A DNA stretch of 64,000 bases from JALYOC01 sp036675345 (lineage in GTDB: Bacteria; Myxococcota; Myxococcia; Myxococcales; Myxococcaceae), in NCBI GenBank assembly GCA_036675345.1, contig JAKFFE010000018.1, forward strand, positions 186,001-250,000, in the 5' to 3' direction. Of this stretch, positions 7,257 to 15,670 are shown piece after piece. Under the pieces are notes generated by a model. It saw only the letters and a program-made list of their open reading frames with translations. It ran no database searches and was not told the DNA's origin. Each line of letters begins with the position of its first letter. Position 1 is the first letter of the stretch. The position numbers were made by a program, and so were the translations under genes.

Positions 7257-8602
7257 GCAGCTCGCTGTTGCTGGTGGACGACGACCGGACCTTCTCCTCG
7301 CTGGCCGCGGCGGTGCTGACCCAGGAGGGCTTCCGGGTCCGGGTGGCCAGGTCGCTGCACGAGACCCGCGCCGCGCTGGCCCGGGAGGCGCCGGATCTGG
7401 TGGTGCTGGATCGCCGGCTGCCGGACGGAGACGGGCTGGCCTTCCTCCCCGAGCTGCGCTCCCAGCTGCCGGGCACGGTGGTGCTGATGGTCACTGCCCA
7501 CGGAGACATCGAGAGCGCGGTGGAGGCGATCAAGGCCGGAGCCCGCGACTACCTGACCAAGCCGGTGGAGCTGGACGATCTGGTGATGCGCTCCCGCCGC
7601 GCCGCCGAGGATCTCCAGCTGCAGGAACGGCTGCGCCGGGCGGAGAGCGCCCTGGAGGGCCGGCACCGGATGCCGCGCCCGCGCGCGGCGGCAATGCAGC
7701 GGACGCTGCAGATGATCGAACGGATCGCCACCGCGCCCCGCAGCCCGGTGCTGTTGCTGGGAGAGACCGGAACCGGCAAGGCGGTGCTGGCCCGTCACCT
7801 CCACGCGGCGCGCGGCGGCCAGGGTGCCTTCGTGCACATCAACTGCGCGGCGCTGCCGGACACCATGGTGGAGAGCGAGCTGTTCGGCCACGAGCGGGGG
7901 GCCTTCACCGACGCCAAGACCGCCCGCCGCGGGCTGGTGGAGGTGGCCAGCGGGGGCCTGCTGTTCCTGGACGAGGTGGGCGAGCTGCCGCTGCCGCTGC
8001 AGGCCAAGCTGCTGACCTTCCTGGACCAGGGCGCCTTCCGCCGCCTGGGCGGCACCACCGAGCTGACCTCCACCGCGCGGATCGTGGCGGCCACCAACAA
8101 GGATCTGCAGGCGGAGGTCGCCGGGGGCCGGTTCCGGGAGGATCTGTTGTTCCGGCTCAGCGTGTTCCGGGTGGACGTCCCCCCACTGCGCGAGCGCCGC
8201 GAGGACATCCTCCCCCTGGCGGAAGAGCTGGTGCTGGAGCTGTGCGCCGAGCTGGGCCGCAAGCCGGTCCCGTTCTCCGACGCCGCGGTGGAGCGGATGG
8301 CGCGCTACCCGTTCCCCGGCAACGTCCGCGAGCTGCGCAACGTGCTGGAGCGATCCCTGGTGCTGGAGACCGGGCCCCGGCTGGAGCTGGAGATGCTGAC
8401 CCCCGCCCGCGGAGCGCCGCCGGCGATCGAACCCGACGCCTTCGTGGTCTCCGGTCCCCCACACTCGCTGGACTCGGTGGAGCGGCTGTACGTCCGCCAC
8501 GTCCTCGATCGCCTGGGCGGCAAGCGGATGGAGGCGGCCAAGGCGCTGGGCCTGTCCTATCCCACCTTCCTCAAGCGGCTGGAGGACGTGCCGGAGGAGT
8601 GA
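7253..8602 (+). CDS. NtrC-family sigma-54-dependent response regulator
   Basis: 449 aa. The receiver domain (1-120) has acidic residues DDD at 9-11, phospho-acceptor Asp53 (VVLDRRLPDG) and conserved Lys in TKPVE. The AAA+ domain has Walker A GETGTGKA (from about residue 170), the sigma-54 contact loop, Walker B LLFLDEVGEL, and the arginine-finger region FREDLLFRLSVFRVDVPPLRERR. The C-terminus is a Fis-type helix-turn-helix. The contact loop reads GAFTDA (from residue 216), where most active members have GAFTGA. Coupled to the kinase just upstream by a 4-base overlap. The likely target may be the SulP/carbonic anhydrase genes directly downstream; that is inference from position only. Confidence 0.9.
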   Translation: MSSSLLLVDDDRTFSSLAAAVLTQEGFRVRVARSLHETRAALAREAPDLVVLDRRLPDGDGLAFLPELRSQLPGTVVLMVTAHGDIESAVEAIKAGARDYLTKPVELDDLVMRSRRAAEDLQLQERLRRAESALEGRHRMPRPRAAAMQRTLQMIERIATAPRSPVLLLGETGTGKAVLARHLHAARGGQGAFVHINCAALPDTMVESELFGHERGAFTDAKTARRGLVEVASGGLLFLDEVGELPLPLQAKLLTFLDQGAFRRLGGTTELTSTARIVAATNKDLQAEVAGGRFREDLLFRLSVFRVDVPPLRERREDILPLAEELVLELCAELGRKPVPFSDAAVERMARYPFPGNVRELRNVLERSLVLETGPRLELEMLTPARGAPPAIEPDAFVVSGPPHSLDSVERLYVRHVLDRLGGKRMEAAKALGLSYPTFLKRLEDVPEE

Positions 8603-8615
8603 TTCAAGTTTCTTC

Positions 8616-8637
8616 AAGTCCCAACCGGGGCGGACTT
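8616..8637 (+). terminator. Weak hairpin after the two-component pair
   Basis: AAGTCC (8616-8621) / GGACTT (8632-8637) with a 10-base loop, followed by CAAGATTCTTTC. It lies 14 bp after the regulator stop. The stem is short, so this is only a possible terminator. Confidence 0.3.
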
Positions 8638-8731
8638 CAAGATTCTTTCATCGCCCCCGACCCCGGCTTTCCAAAACCCCAGTCATTGCGCCTGACTCGC
8701 CGCGGCATGCCGCTTGCCCTGCGATGCCGCG

Positions 8732-10297
8732 ATGACAACGCGAACGACGTCGGTGGGTGGTGCGGGTAGGGCGCTGTCGGTCAGGGAGATCCTGACCAGT
8801 GACCTCCCCTCTTCGATGGTGGTGTTCCTGGTGGCGCTGCCCCTGTGCATGGGGATCGCCCTGGCTTCCGGCGCGCCGATCATGGCCGGGCTGGTCTCGG
8901 GGATCGTGGGCGGCCTGGTGGTGGGCCTGTTCGGCGGCGCTCCGCTGCTGGTGAGCGGCCCGGCGGCCGGGCTGGCAGTGATGGTGTTCGGGATGATCGC
9001 CCAGCTGGGCTTCGCGGTGACCTGCGCGGCGGTGGTGGTGGCCGGGCTGGTGCAGGTGGCGCTGGGTTCGCTGAAGGTGGCGCGCGCGGCGCTGGCCATC
9101 TCCCCGGCGGTGATCCACGGGATGCTGGCCGGGATCGGGATCCTGATCGTGCTGGGCCAGCTGCACATCGTGCTCGGCGGTTCACCGCAGTCCAACGCCT
9201 GGTCCAACCTGGAGGCGCTGCCGGCGCGGCTGGCCGCGCTCAGCGTGCCGGCCACGGTGATGGGGCTGCTGACGGTGGCGGTGCTGGTGATCTGGCAGCT
9301 GCTGCCCGCCGGGAAGCTGAAGAAGGTGCCGGCGCCGCTGGTGGCGGTGGTGGGCGCCTCGGCGGTGGCGGCGCTGTGGGGCGCGGACGTGGCCCGGGTG
9401 CAGCTGGCCGGTGATTTCTTCGGTTCGCTCCAGCTGCCGCAGCTTCCCGCGGCCGGGACCTGGGGAGGCTTCGTGGTGGCGGCGCTGTCGCTGGCGGTGG
9501 TGGCCAGCGCCGAATCGCTGCTCAGCGCGGTGGCCACCGACAAGCTGCACGCCGGTCCTCGCGCCAACCTGGACAAGGAGCTGGTGGCCCAGGGGCTGGC
9601 CAACACCGCGGCCGGGTTGCTGGGCGGTCTGCCGATCACCGGGGTGATCGTCCGCAGCGCGGCCAACATCGCCGCCGGCGCGCGCACCCGCTGGTCGGCG
9701 GTGATGCACGGGGTGTGGATGCTGGGCTTCGTCACCCTGCTGGGAGGCCTGGCCGGGCTGGTGCCGCTGGCGGTGCTGGCCGGACTGCTGGTGCACGTGG
9801 GCGGCAAGCTGGTGAACCTGGCCCACATCCGGGAGCTGCGGCTGCGCAAGGAGCTGACCGTCTATGTGATCACCGTGGCCGGGGTGGTGGGGATCAACCT
9901 GCTGGCGGGGATCGCGCTGGGGCTGGGCGCCGCGATCCTGCAGCTGCTGTGGCGGCTGGCGGCGGTGAAGGTCCACGTCCACCTGGCCGGCGACGTCCAC
10001 CAGGTGCGGATCGGCGGAATGCTGACCTTCGTGGGCGTCCCCAAGCTGTCCGACGCGCTGGCCCGGGTCCCCCCCGGCAGCGCGGTGGAGGTGGACCTGG
10101 ATCTGCAGCGGCTGGATCACTCCGGCTACGAGGCCCTGGAGAGCTGGGCCCACACCCACCGGCGCACCGGCGGCCGGGTGCAGATGGAGCCGCTGGAGGA
10201 GATCTGGTCCCGCAAGGGGCCGGCGATGCAGTCCCCTCCCCTCCCTCCCCCGTCCCCTTCCCTCAACCCGTCACTCGTCTCCGGAGGTGCTCAGTGA
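8732..10297 (+). CDS. SulP-family anion transporter (probable bicarbonate or sulfate)
   Basis: 521 aa, a polytopic inner-membrane protein of the SLC26/SulP family. The N-terminus has the family signature SDLPSSMVVFLVALPLCMGIALASGAP, of which LVALPLCMGIALASG is the hallmark, then AESLLSAVATDKLHAG and GGLPITGVIVRSAANIAAGARTR. About 11 hydrophobic segments follow one another, and a short STAS-like domain ends the protein (from about residue 430: VDLDLQRLDHSGYEALESW). The ATG at 8732 was chosen; an in-frame TTG at 8714 adds six residues. Overlap (GTGA) with a beta-carbonic anhydrase suggests it imports bicarbonate or CO2-derived carbon, as in known SulP-carbonic anhydrase pairs; sulfate remains possible. 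Confidence 0.88.
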   Translation: MTTRTTSVGGAGRALSVREILTSDLPSSMVVFLVALPLCMGIALASGAPIMAGLVSGIVGGLVVGLFGGAPLLVSGPAAGLAVMVFGMIAQLGFAVTCAAVVVAGLVQVALGSLKVARAALAISPAVIHGMLAGIGILIVLGQLHIVLGGSPQSNAWSNLEALPARLAALSVPATVMGLLTVAVLVIWQLLPAGKLKKVPAPLVAVVGASAVAALWGADVARVQLAGDFFGSLQLPQLPAAGTWGGFVVAALSLAVVASAESLLSAVATDKLHAGPRANLDKELVAQGLANTAAGLLGGLPITGVIVRSAANIAAGARTRWSAVMHGVWMLGFVTLLGGLAGLVPLAVLAGLLVHVGGKLVNLAHIRELRLRKELTVYVITVAGVVGINLLAGIALGLGAAILQLLWRLAAVKVHVHLAGDVHQVRIGGMLTFVGVPKLSDALARVPPGSAVEVDLDLQRLDHSGYEALESWAHTHRRTGGRVQMEPLEEIWSRKGPAMQSPPLPPPSPSLNPSLVSGGAQ

Positions 10298-10998
10298 AGA
10301 AGTTGATCCGCGGTCTGTTGGACTTCCAGCGCCATACCCTGCGCCCGTACCGTGCGACCTTCGCGCGGCTGGCCAACGGCCAGACGCCGGACTGTCTGTT
10401 CATCACCTGCTCCGACAGCCGGGTGGTGCCCAATCTGCTGGTGTCCACCGACCCTGGCGACCTGTTCACCGTCCGCAACGTGGGGAACATGGTGCCCCCG
10501 TCCCAGGCATGCGGGAACTCCACCGGAGACCTCTCGGAGGCGGCGGCGATCGAATACGCGCTGGAGCACCTCCCGGTGACGGACGTGGTGGTGTGCGGCC
10601 ACTCCGGGTGCGGCGCGATGAAGGCGCTGCTCTCCGGAGGCACCGAGAAGGCCCCCAACCTGACCGCCTGGCTGAAGAACGGCGAGTCGGCGGTGAAGGC
10701 GTTCCACACCGGCCGCAACGTGGGGGTGGACATCCCGGAGGCGGACCGTCTCTCCCAGCTCAACGTGCTCAGCCAGCTGGAGCACATCCAGACCTACCCG
10801 GTGGTGCAGGCGCGGCTGCGGGCGGGGACCCTCCGGTTGCACGGCTGGTGGTTCGACATCGGCCACGCCCAGGTCCACGCCTACCAGCCGTCGGTGGGGC
10901 GGTTCCTCCCCATCGACGAGGCCCAGGGAGAGGCGCTGCTGCGCGAGCTGGACGGTCCAGGCGCGGAGGCCGGGACCGGGCTGAGCGACGTGGCCTAG
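10294..10998 (+). CDS. Beta-class carbonic anhydrase
   Basis: 234 aa. It starts at a GTG that overlaps the sulP stop (GTGA), with GGAGG seven bases upstream. It interconverts CO2 and bicarbonate in the cytoplasm. The zinc ligands and catalytic dyad are visible: Cys39, Asp41 and Arg43 in CSDSR, and His103 and Cys106 in CGHSGCG. Length is usual for the family. Translational coupling to the SulP transporter indicates that the two act together on bicarbonate uptake and use. The stop codon shares CTAG with the convergent gene. Confidence 0.93.
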   Translation: MKKLIRGLLDFQRHTLRPYRATFARLANGQTPDCLFITCSDSRVVPNLLVSTDPGDLFTVRNVGNMVPPSQACGNSTGDLSEAAAIEYALEHLPVTDVVVCGHSGCGAMKALLSGGTEKAPNLTAWLKNGESAVKAFHTGRNVGVDIPEADRLSQLNVLSQLEHIQTYPVVQARLRAGTLRLHGWWFDIGHAQVHAYQPSVGRFLPIDEAQGEALLRELDGPGAEAGTGLSDVA

Positions 10999-12317
10999 GG
11001 CAGCCGGTGGTAGAGGGGGGAGCTGGCCGGGGCCGGATAGAGGGCCACGTTCCCCACCGAACCGATCTCCGCGCTGGTGATCACCGTCTGCGGCACGGTG
11101 GGCGCGCCGGCGCCGGTGCTGGTGGTCAGCTGGGAGGGATCCAGCCGGGCCAGCTTCCCGGAGGAGTAGGCGGTCCACAGGCCGCCGCCCTCGTCGAAGG
11201 CCATCCCCTCGATCAGCGCGGACACCGGCACCGTCAACCGCACCGCCGGGTTGACCTGACGGTCCCCGGTCCCGGTCAGCTCCGCGACCGGGACCCGGAA
11301 GAAGATGTTCCCTCCGAAGTCATTGGCCCACAGGTCCCCGGCGGCGTCGAAGGCCAGCCAGCCCGGGCGGAACAGCCCGTTGTTCTCGGTGTCGTCCGAG
11401 ATGCGGGGCGCCAGCCGCAGCGCCGGGGCGGAGTCGGAGACCGACTGCTGGGCCACGTCGAAGCGGACCAGCCGTTCGGAGTCCGAGGACGCCACCCACA
11501 GGTTGCCGGCGGAGTCGAACGCGATCCCGGCGGCGCCGGGGAGGCTGGACAGGGTCACCGCGGGGGTGACCTCCGTCGCGCCGGAGGCCAGCTGGTCGGC
11601 AGAGATCTTCATCACCGCGTCCCGGCAGGGGGAGCTGACCCACAGGTTGCCGGCCGGATCGAAGGCCAGCCCGGTCAGCGCCGGGAGGCAGTCCAGGTCC
11701 GCCACCGAGAACCCACGGTCCCGGGTCCGGGTGCCAGAGCTGCCCAGGGAGGAGGCCGCGTAGCGGACCACCTGGGGCTCGGCAGTGGTGGGCCCCAGCG
11801 CCCACAGGTTGCCGTCCTTGTCGAAGGCCACGTCCTTGCCCGCTCCGGTGTTGATCACCACCGTGGCCGGCTGGGAGGCGGTGGCGGCCAGCACCGAGGA
11901 GGCAAAGGCCAGCAGCTGGCCGCTGCCATTTCCATTGGTGGCCCACACCTTGTTGGAGGTGGCGATCGGCGCCCAGGCCACCTCCACCGTCTGGGTCTGC
12001 CCATCGGCGAGGCAGAAGCTGGCCGGGGTCACGGTGGGGGCGTAGGCGGTACGCACCCGGGGGTCGGCCTGGGTGACCTTCGCGGCGGTGACTCCCCAGG
12101 CCCCGCCGCCCACTCCCTCCAGGGTGCGGGGCGCGGTCAGCGTCTCCTCGGTGGCCCCCACCAGGAGCGCGTTGCCGGTGACGCCGGAGGGCAGTCCGGT
12201 GAAGGTGACCACCACGGTGCCGGTGCCTCCCTCCGGGCAGGTCTCCCCGTCACAGCCGCTGGCGCACAGCACCCCGCCCAGCGCCCACAGCCACATCCAA
12301 CCGTTTCGTCGGTTCAT
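10995..12317 (-). CDS. Beta-propeller (NHL/SMP-30-like) lipoprotein
   Basis: 440 aa, with a lipoprotein signal peptide (lipobox LCASGC) and a GGGGGAG ribosome-binding site. After about 110 residues of beta-rich linker come repeated motifs of the form AFDxxGNLWVxS: DVAFDKDGNLWALG, GLAFDPAGNLWVSS, GIAFDSAGNLWVASS, WLAFDAAGDLWAND and GMAFDEGGGLWTAYS. This is a five- to six-bladed NHL- or streptogramin-lyase-like propeller. Such lipoproteins are frequent in myxobacteria and their ligands are generally unknown. It is divergent from RNase J and converges on the carbonic anhydrase gene. Confidence 0.75.
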   Translation of the reverse strand: MNRRNGWMWLWALGGVLCASGCDGETCPEGGTGTVVVTFTGLPSGVTGNALLVGATEETLTAPRTLEGVGGGAWGVTAAKVTQADPRVRTAYAPTVTPASFCLADGQTQTVEVAWAPIATSNKVWATNGNGSGQLLAFASSVLAATASQPATVVINTGAGKDVAFDKDGNLWALGPTTAEPQVVRYAASSLGSSGTRTRDRGFSVADLDCLPALTGLAFDPAGNLWVSSPCRDAVMKISADQLASGATEVTPAVTLSSLPGAAGIAFDSAGNLWVASSDSERLVRFDVAQQSVSDSAPALRLAPRISDDTENNGLFRPGWLAFDAAGDLWANDFGGNIFFRVPVAELTGTGDRQVNPAVRLTVPVSALIEGMAFDEGGGLWTAYSSGKLARLDPSQLTTSTGAGAPTVPQTVITSAEIGSVGNVALYPAPASSPLYHRLP

Positions 12318-12404
12318 GTCACTCCCCCTTCAAGGGGAAGGGGTAAAGCACAGCTTCGAATCTCAGGGCGAGCACCCATCCACAGGAACGCCTAACCTTC
12401 CTCC

Positions 12405-14045
12405 ATGCTGCGGATCGTGCCCCTCGGAGGGCTCGGCGAGATTGGCCTCAACTCGATGGTGGTGGAGTTCGCCGGCGAGCAACTGTTGGTCGACGCCGGG
12501 CTCCTCTTCCCCCACGCCGGTGAGCCGGGCGTCAACGCCATCCTCCCCGACTTCTCCTACGTCCGCGCCTCCCCGGGCGCGCTGAAGGGGATCCTGCTCA
12601 CCCACGGCCACGAGGATCACGTGGGGGCGCTGGCCTCGCTGCTGGAGGAGATCAACGTCCCGGTGTACGGGGCGCCGTTCACCCTGGCCCTGGTCCGCCA
12701 CCGGCTGGAGGAACAGGAGATCAAGGCCGACCTGCGCGAGATCGGCCCCGGGGAGTCGATCCCCCTGGGCGAGCACTTCAAGTTCGAGGGGGTCCGCACC
12801 TGCCACTCGATGCCGGACGCGCTGGGCTATCTGATCGAGACCCCCTGGGGCACGGTGGCCCACACCGGCGACTACAAGGTGGACGAGAACGCGCCGGACG
12901 GACGGAACACCGATCTGACCCGCTACGGGGAGGCCGGCGAGAAGGGGGTGCTGTGCCTGCTGGCGGACTCCACCAACTCCGAGTCGATGCGTCCCACCGG
13001 GTCGGAGTCGGTGGTGGCCAGCGCGCTGGACCGGGTGATGGCCGAGGCCGGGGACGGGGCGCTGGTGGTCTCGATGTTCGCCTCCAACATCCTGCGGCTG
13101 CAGGCGGTGTTCGACGCCTCCGCCAAGCTGGGCCGCCGGGTGGTGCTGGGCGGGCGGAGCATGGTCCGCAACGTGGAACTGGCCCGCGGGCTGGGGCTGC
13201 TCAAGTTTGCCCCGGAGGCGATCGTCTCCATGGACACCGCCGCCACCCTCCCCCGGCGCGCGCTCACCATCCTCTCCACCGGCTCCCAGGGAGAGCCCCG
13301 CTCCGGACTGGTGCAGCTGCTCAACGACGAGCGGCCCCTGCACCTGGTACCGGGGGACGCGGTGATCCTCAGCGCCCGGCCCATCCCCGGCAACGAGCGG
13401 GTGGTGGCGGCGCTGATGGACTCCATGGCCGCCAAGGGGGCGCGGGTGATCCACGCCGGGCCGGTCCCGGATCTCCACGTCTCCGGCCACGCCTCCCCGG
13501 ACCAGCAGCGCCAGCTGATCCAGGCCTGCCGGCCGGAGAACTTCGTCCCCATCCACGGCGAGCTGCACCACCTGCACGCCCAGCTGGCCACCGCCCGGGC
13601 GGTGGGGGTGCGTCCCCAGGGGCTGTGCCTGGCCCGGGATGGGGACATCATCTCCTTCGACTCCGGGCGGGCGCTGGTCAACGAACGCACCCAGGTCGGC
13701 CGCCGCTACCGGGACCTGTTCGGCCAGGGCTGGCTGACCCCGGAGGCGATCTCCGAGCGGAGCCGGATCGCCGAGACCGGGGTGATCGTGGCCGCGGTGG
13801 GGGTGGACCCCTCCGGGAAGATCGTGGGCGGACCGACCTTCGAGGGCCGGGGCCTGTCGATGGAGGAGCTGGCCCACTTCCCCAAGGCCAAAGAGGCGGT
13901 ATTGCGGGAATTGCAGTCGGTCTCCCCCCAGCTGCTGGCGGACGAAACCTTCCTTAAATTCGAGCTGGCGGCCGCCGTCCGCAAGGTGTTCAGGACGGTG
14001 TCCGGGAAGCGCGCGGCGGTGGTCCCGGTGGTGGTCCGTTCCTAG
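12405..14045 (+). CDS. rnj: Ribonuclease J
   Basis: 546 aa, the usual size for RNase J. This is a zinc-dependent metallo-beta-lactamase/beta-CASP ribonuclease with 5'-3' exo- and endonuclease activity, involved in mRNA decay and rRNA maturation. Motifs are HGHEDH (His67-His72), HTGDYK, LLADSTNSE, the beta-CASP segment ILSTGSQGEPRSG, HVSGHAS, and PIHGELHHL near residue 385. It starts a rightward run with yajQ 27 bp downstream. Together with high GC this is typical of bacteria that rely on RNase J. Confidence 0.95.
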   Translation: MLRIVPLGGLGEIGLNSMVVEFAGEQLLVDAGLLFPHAGEPGVNAILPDFSYVRASPGALKGILLTHGHEDHVGALASLLEEINVPVYGAPFTLALVRHRLEEQEIKADLREIGPGESIPLGEHFKFEGVRTCHSMPDALGYLIETPWGTVAHTGDYKVDENAPDGRNTDLTRYGEAGEKGVLCLLADSTNSESMRPTGSESVVASALDRVMAEAGDGALVVSMFASNILRLQAVFDASAKLGRRVVLGGRSMVRNVELARGLGLLKFAPEAIVSMDTAATLPRRALTILSTGSQGEPRSGLVQLLNDERPLHLVPGDAVILSARPIPGNERVVAALMDSMAAKGARVIHAGPVPDLHVSGHASPDQQRQLIQACRPENFVPIHGELHHLHAQLATARAVGVRPQGLCLARDGDIISFDSGRALVNERTQVGRRYRDLFGQGWLTPEAISERSRIAETGVIVAAVGVDPSGKIVGGPTFEGRGLSMEELAHFPKAKEAVLRELQSVSPQLLADETFLKFELAAAVRKVFRTVSGKRAAVVPVVVRS

Positions 14046-14072
14046 CCGCCCTGCTAGAAGCCGCGACCGCCC

Positions 14073-14570
14073 ATGCCCTCCTTCGACGTCATCTCCAAGA
14101 TCGACCTCCACGAGCTGGACAACGCCCTCAACCAGGCGCGCAAGGAGATCTCCACCCGCTACGACTTCCAGGGCACCCGGACCGAGCTGCAGCTGCTGGA
14201 CGGCAACACCGGGATCCTGATCAAGTCGGAGAGCGAGGGGCGGGTCAGCGCCGCCTACGAGGTGCTGCTGACCAAGCTGGCCAAGCGGGGGGTGTCGGTC
14301 CGGGCCTTCACCGCGGGGGAGATGGACAGCAAGGCCCTGGGCGTGGTGAAGCAGACCATCTCCCTGCAGCAGGGGATCCCGGTGGAGAAGGCCAAGGAGC
14401 TGATCAAGCTCCTCAAGGAGGCCAGGCTGAAGGTGCAGGGCTCCATCCAGGGCGATCAGCTGCGGATCACCGGCAAGAACCGGGACGACCTGCAGGCGGC
14501 CATCGCCCAGCTCCGCGCCCAGCAGGAGCAGCTGAAGCTGGACATGCAGTTCACCAACTTCCGGGAGTGA
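14073..14570 (+). CDS. yajQ: YajQ-family nucleotide-binding protein
   Basis: 165 aa, full family length. Recognised from PSFDVISKIDLHELDNALNQ at the N-terminus, RYDFQGT, and the C-terminal DMQFTNFRE. Members bind nucleotides, and some bind cyclic di-GMP and regulate transcription. The gene is 27 bp behind rnj, and its stop overlaps the region of a downstream GTG/ATG start, so it is probably in the same operon. Confidence 0.92.
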   Translation: MPSFDVISKIDLHELDNALNQARKEISTRYDFQGTRTELQLLDGNTGILIKSESEGRVSAAYEVLLTKLAKRGVSVRAFTAGEMDSKALGVVKQTISLQQGIPVEKAKELIKLLKEARLKVQGSIQGDQLRITGKNRDDLQAAIAQLRAQQEQLKLDMQFTNFRE

Positions 14571-14572
14571 TC

Positions 14573-15670
14573 ATGAACGCCAACAACCCTGCGATGTGGA
14601 TGGTGCTGGCGGCGTTGGTCGCCGCCCCGGCCGCTTCCGCCCAGACCCGACCGGCGAAGGTGATTCCGGCGCTGCCCAAGCCGCCCACCCTGGATGGGGC
14701 AACCCGGGACTTCGCCAAGGCGCTGACGGTCAAGAAGGTCGAGCAGGGCACCGCCTCCCTGGTGGTCAAGGCCGGCCACGCCAAGACCACCCTCTACCTG
14801 GCGGTGGAGGTCACCGACGACCTGGTGGACGCCGGCGACGCGCTGGAGGTGATGATGCACTTCCCGGAGGCGGGGATCACCGCCGAGGGACACCGGCTGC
14901 GTTTCGCGGTGGATGGCAAGCGGGTGGCGGAGGGTGAGTTCGCCGCCCCCGCCCACGCCCAGGAGCGGGTCAAGGCGGTGACCCGGAAGACCGCCCAGGG
15001 GATGACCCTGGAGCTGGCCATCCCCGCCGAGTCCCTGCCCCGCTTCCCGGCGGTGGAGCCGATGCTCTTCGACCTCTGCTTGACCTACGAGGATCGGGAC
15101 GCGGTGGGCAGCGCGGCCAACACCCTCACCAACTGCACCGGGGCCTCGATGGGCGCCGAGGCGGTCAAGCTCCCGGACGACTTCCGCAAGCGGATCGGGC
15201 TCAAACCGCCCCCGGAGGTGGTGGGGCTGCAGCGGCGGGCCTCGGGGTGGATCGGCTACGGGATCATGCACTACCCGATCTGGGCCCAGGGGGACTCGGC
15301 GATCACCCACGAGAACCTTCAGCGGCTGGTGACCGACGAGGCGGTGGAGCCCGCCTCCGCCGCGGTCAGCCTGCCCCCGCTGCTGGACCTCGGCCCCAAC
15401 AAGATCCTCTCGGTCCTCTCCGGGAAGAACCCCTACGCGGTGCCCGGGAAGTGCAACGGGGACGACGAGCTCCGGATTGGCCTCTACCTGGTCAAGGGGC
15501 GGACGGCCGACCGGGTGCTCGAGTGGGTGGGTGCCAGTTGCGCGCTCGGCCGAGCTTCGGTGAGCTTGGAAGATGACGGCGACTTGACCATCGGTTACTC
15601 GAACGGCGCCACGGTCCAGTTCCTTTGGACCGGCGGCAAATTTCAGCGCACAGAGATTGGTAGGCGATAA
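14573..15670 (+). CDS. Secreted protein with CBM9-like domain
   Basis: 365 aa from the ATG at 14573; an in-frame GTG at 14567 overlaps the yajQ stop and is also possible. A signal peptide ends near ALVAAPAASAQ. Residues about 33-180 look like a CBM9-type beta-sandwich: PTLDGATRDFAKAL, then TTLYLAVEVTDDLV, a pattern used to bind carbohydrate ends or other ligands. The C-terminal half (from about 200) is not recognised and contains a Cys pair (GKCNGDDE, GASCALG). It ends immediately before rimO with no gap, so it is probably co-transcribed, though its job there is unclear. Confidence 0.6.
   Translation: MNANNPAMWMVLAALVAAPAASAQTRPAKVIPALPKPPTLDGATRDFAKALTVKKVEQGTASLVVKAGHAKTTLYLAVEVTDDLVDAGDALEVMMHFPEAGITAEGHRLRFAVDGKRVAEGEFAAPAHAQERVKAVTRKTAQGMTLELAIPAESLPRFPAVEPMLFDLCLTYEDRDAVGSAANTLTNCTGASMGAEAVKLPDDFRKRIGLKPPPEVVGLQRRASGWIGYGIMHYPIWAQGDSAITHENLQRLVTDEAVEPASAAVSLPPLLDLGPNKILSVLSGKNPYAVPGKCNGDDELRIGLYLVKGRTADRVLEWVGASCALGRASVSLEDDGDLTIGYSNGATVQFLWTGGKFQRTEIGRR

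Noticed and set aside
4646..8602. Frame open continuously from inside pfkA to the end of the regulator
   Set aside because: Only its last part (7253-8602) has domains. The remainder is out of frame with the kinase and the minus-strand phosphofructokinase.
12330..12345. CCCCTT/AAGGGG palindrome between the propeller lipoprotein gene and rnj as an operator
   Set aside because: Its right half is the ribosome-binding site of the lipoprotein gene, so self-complementarity is weak evidence for an operator.
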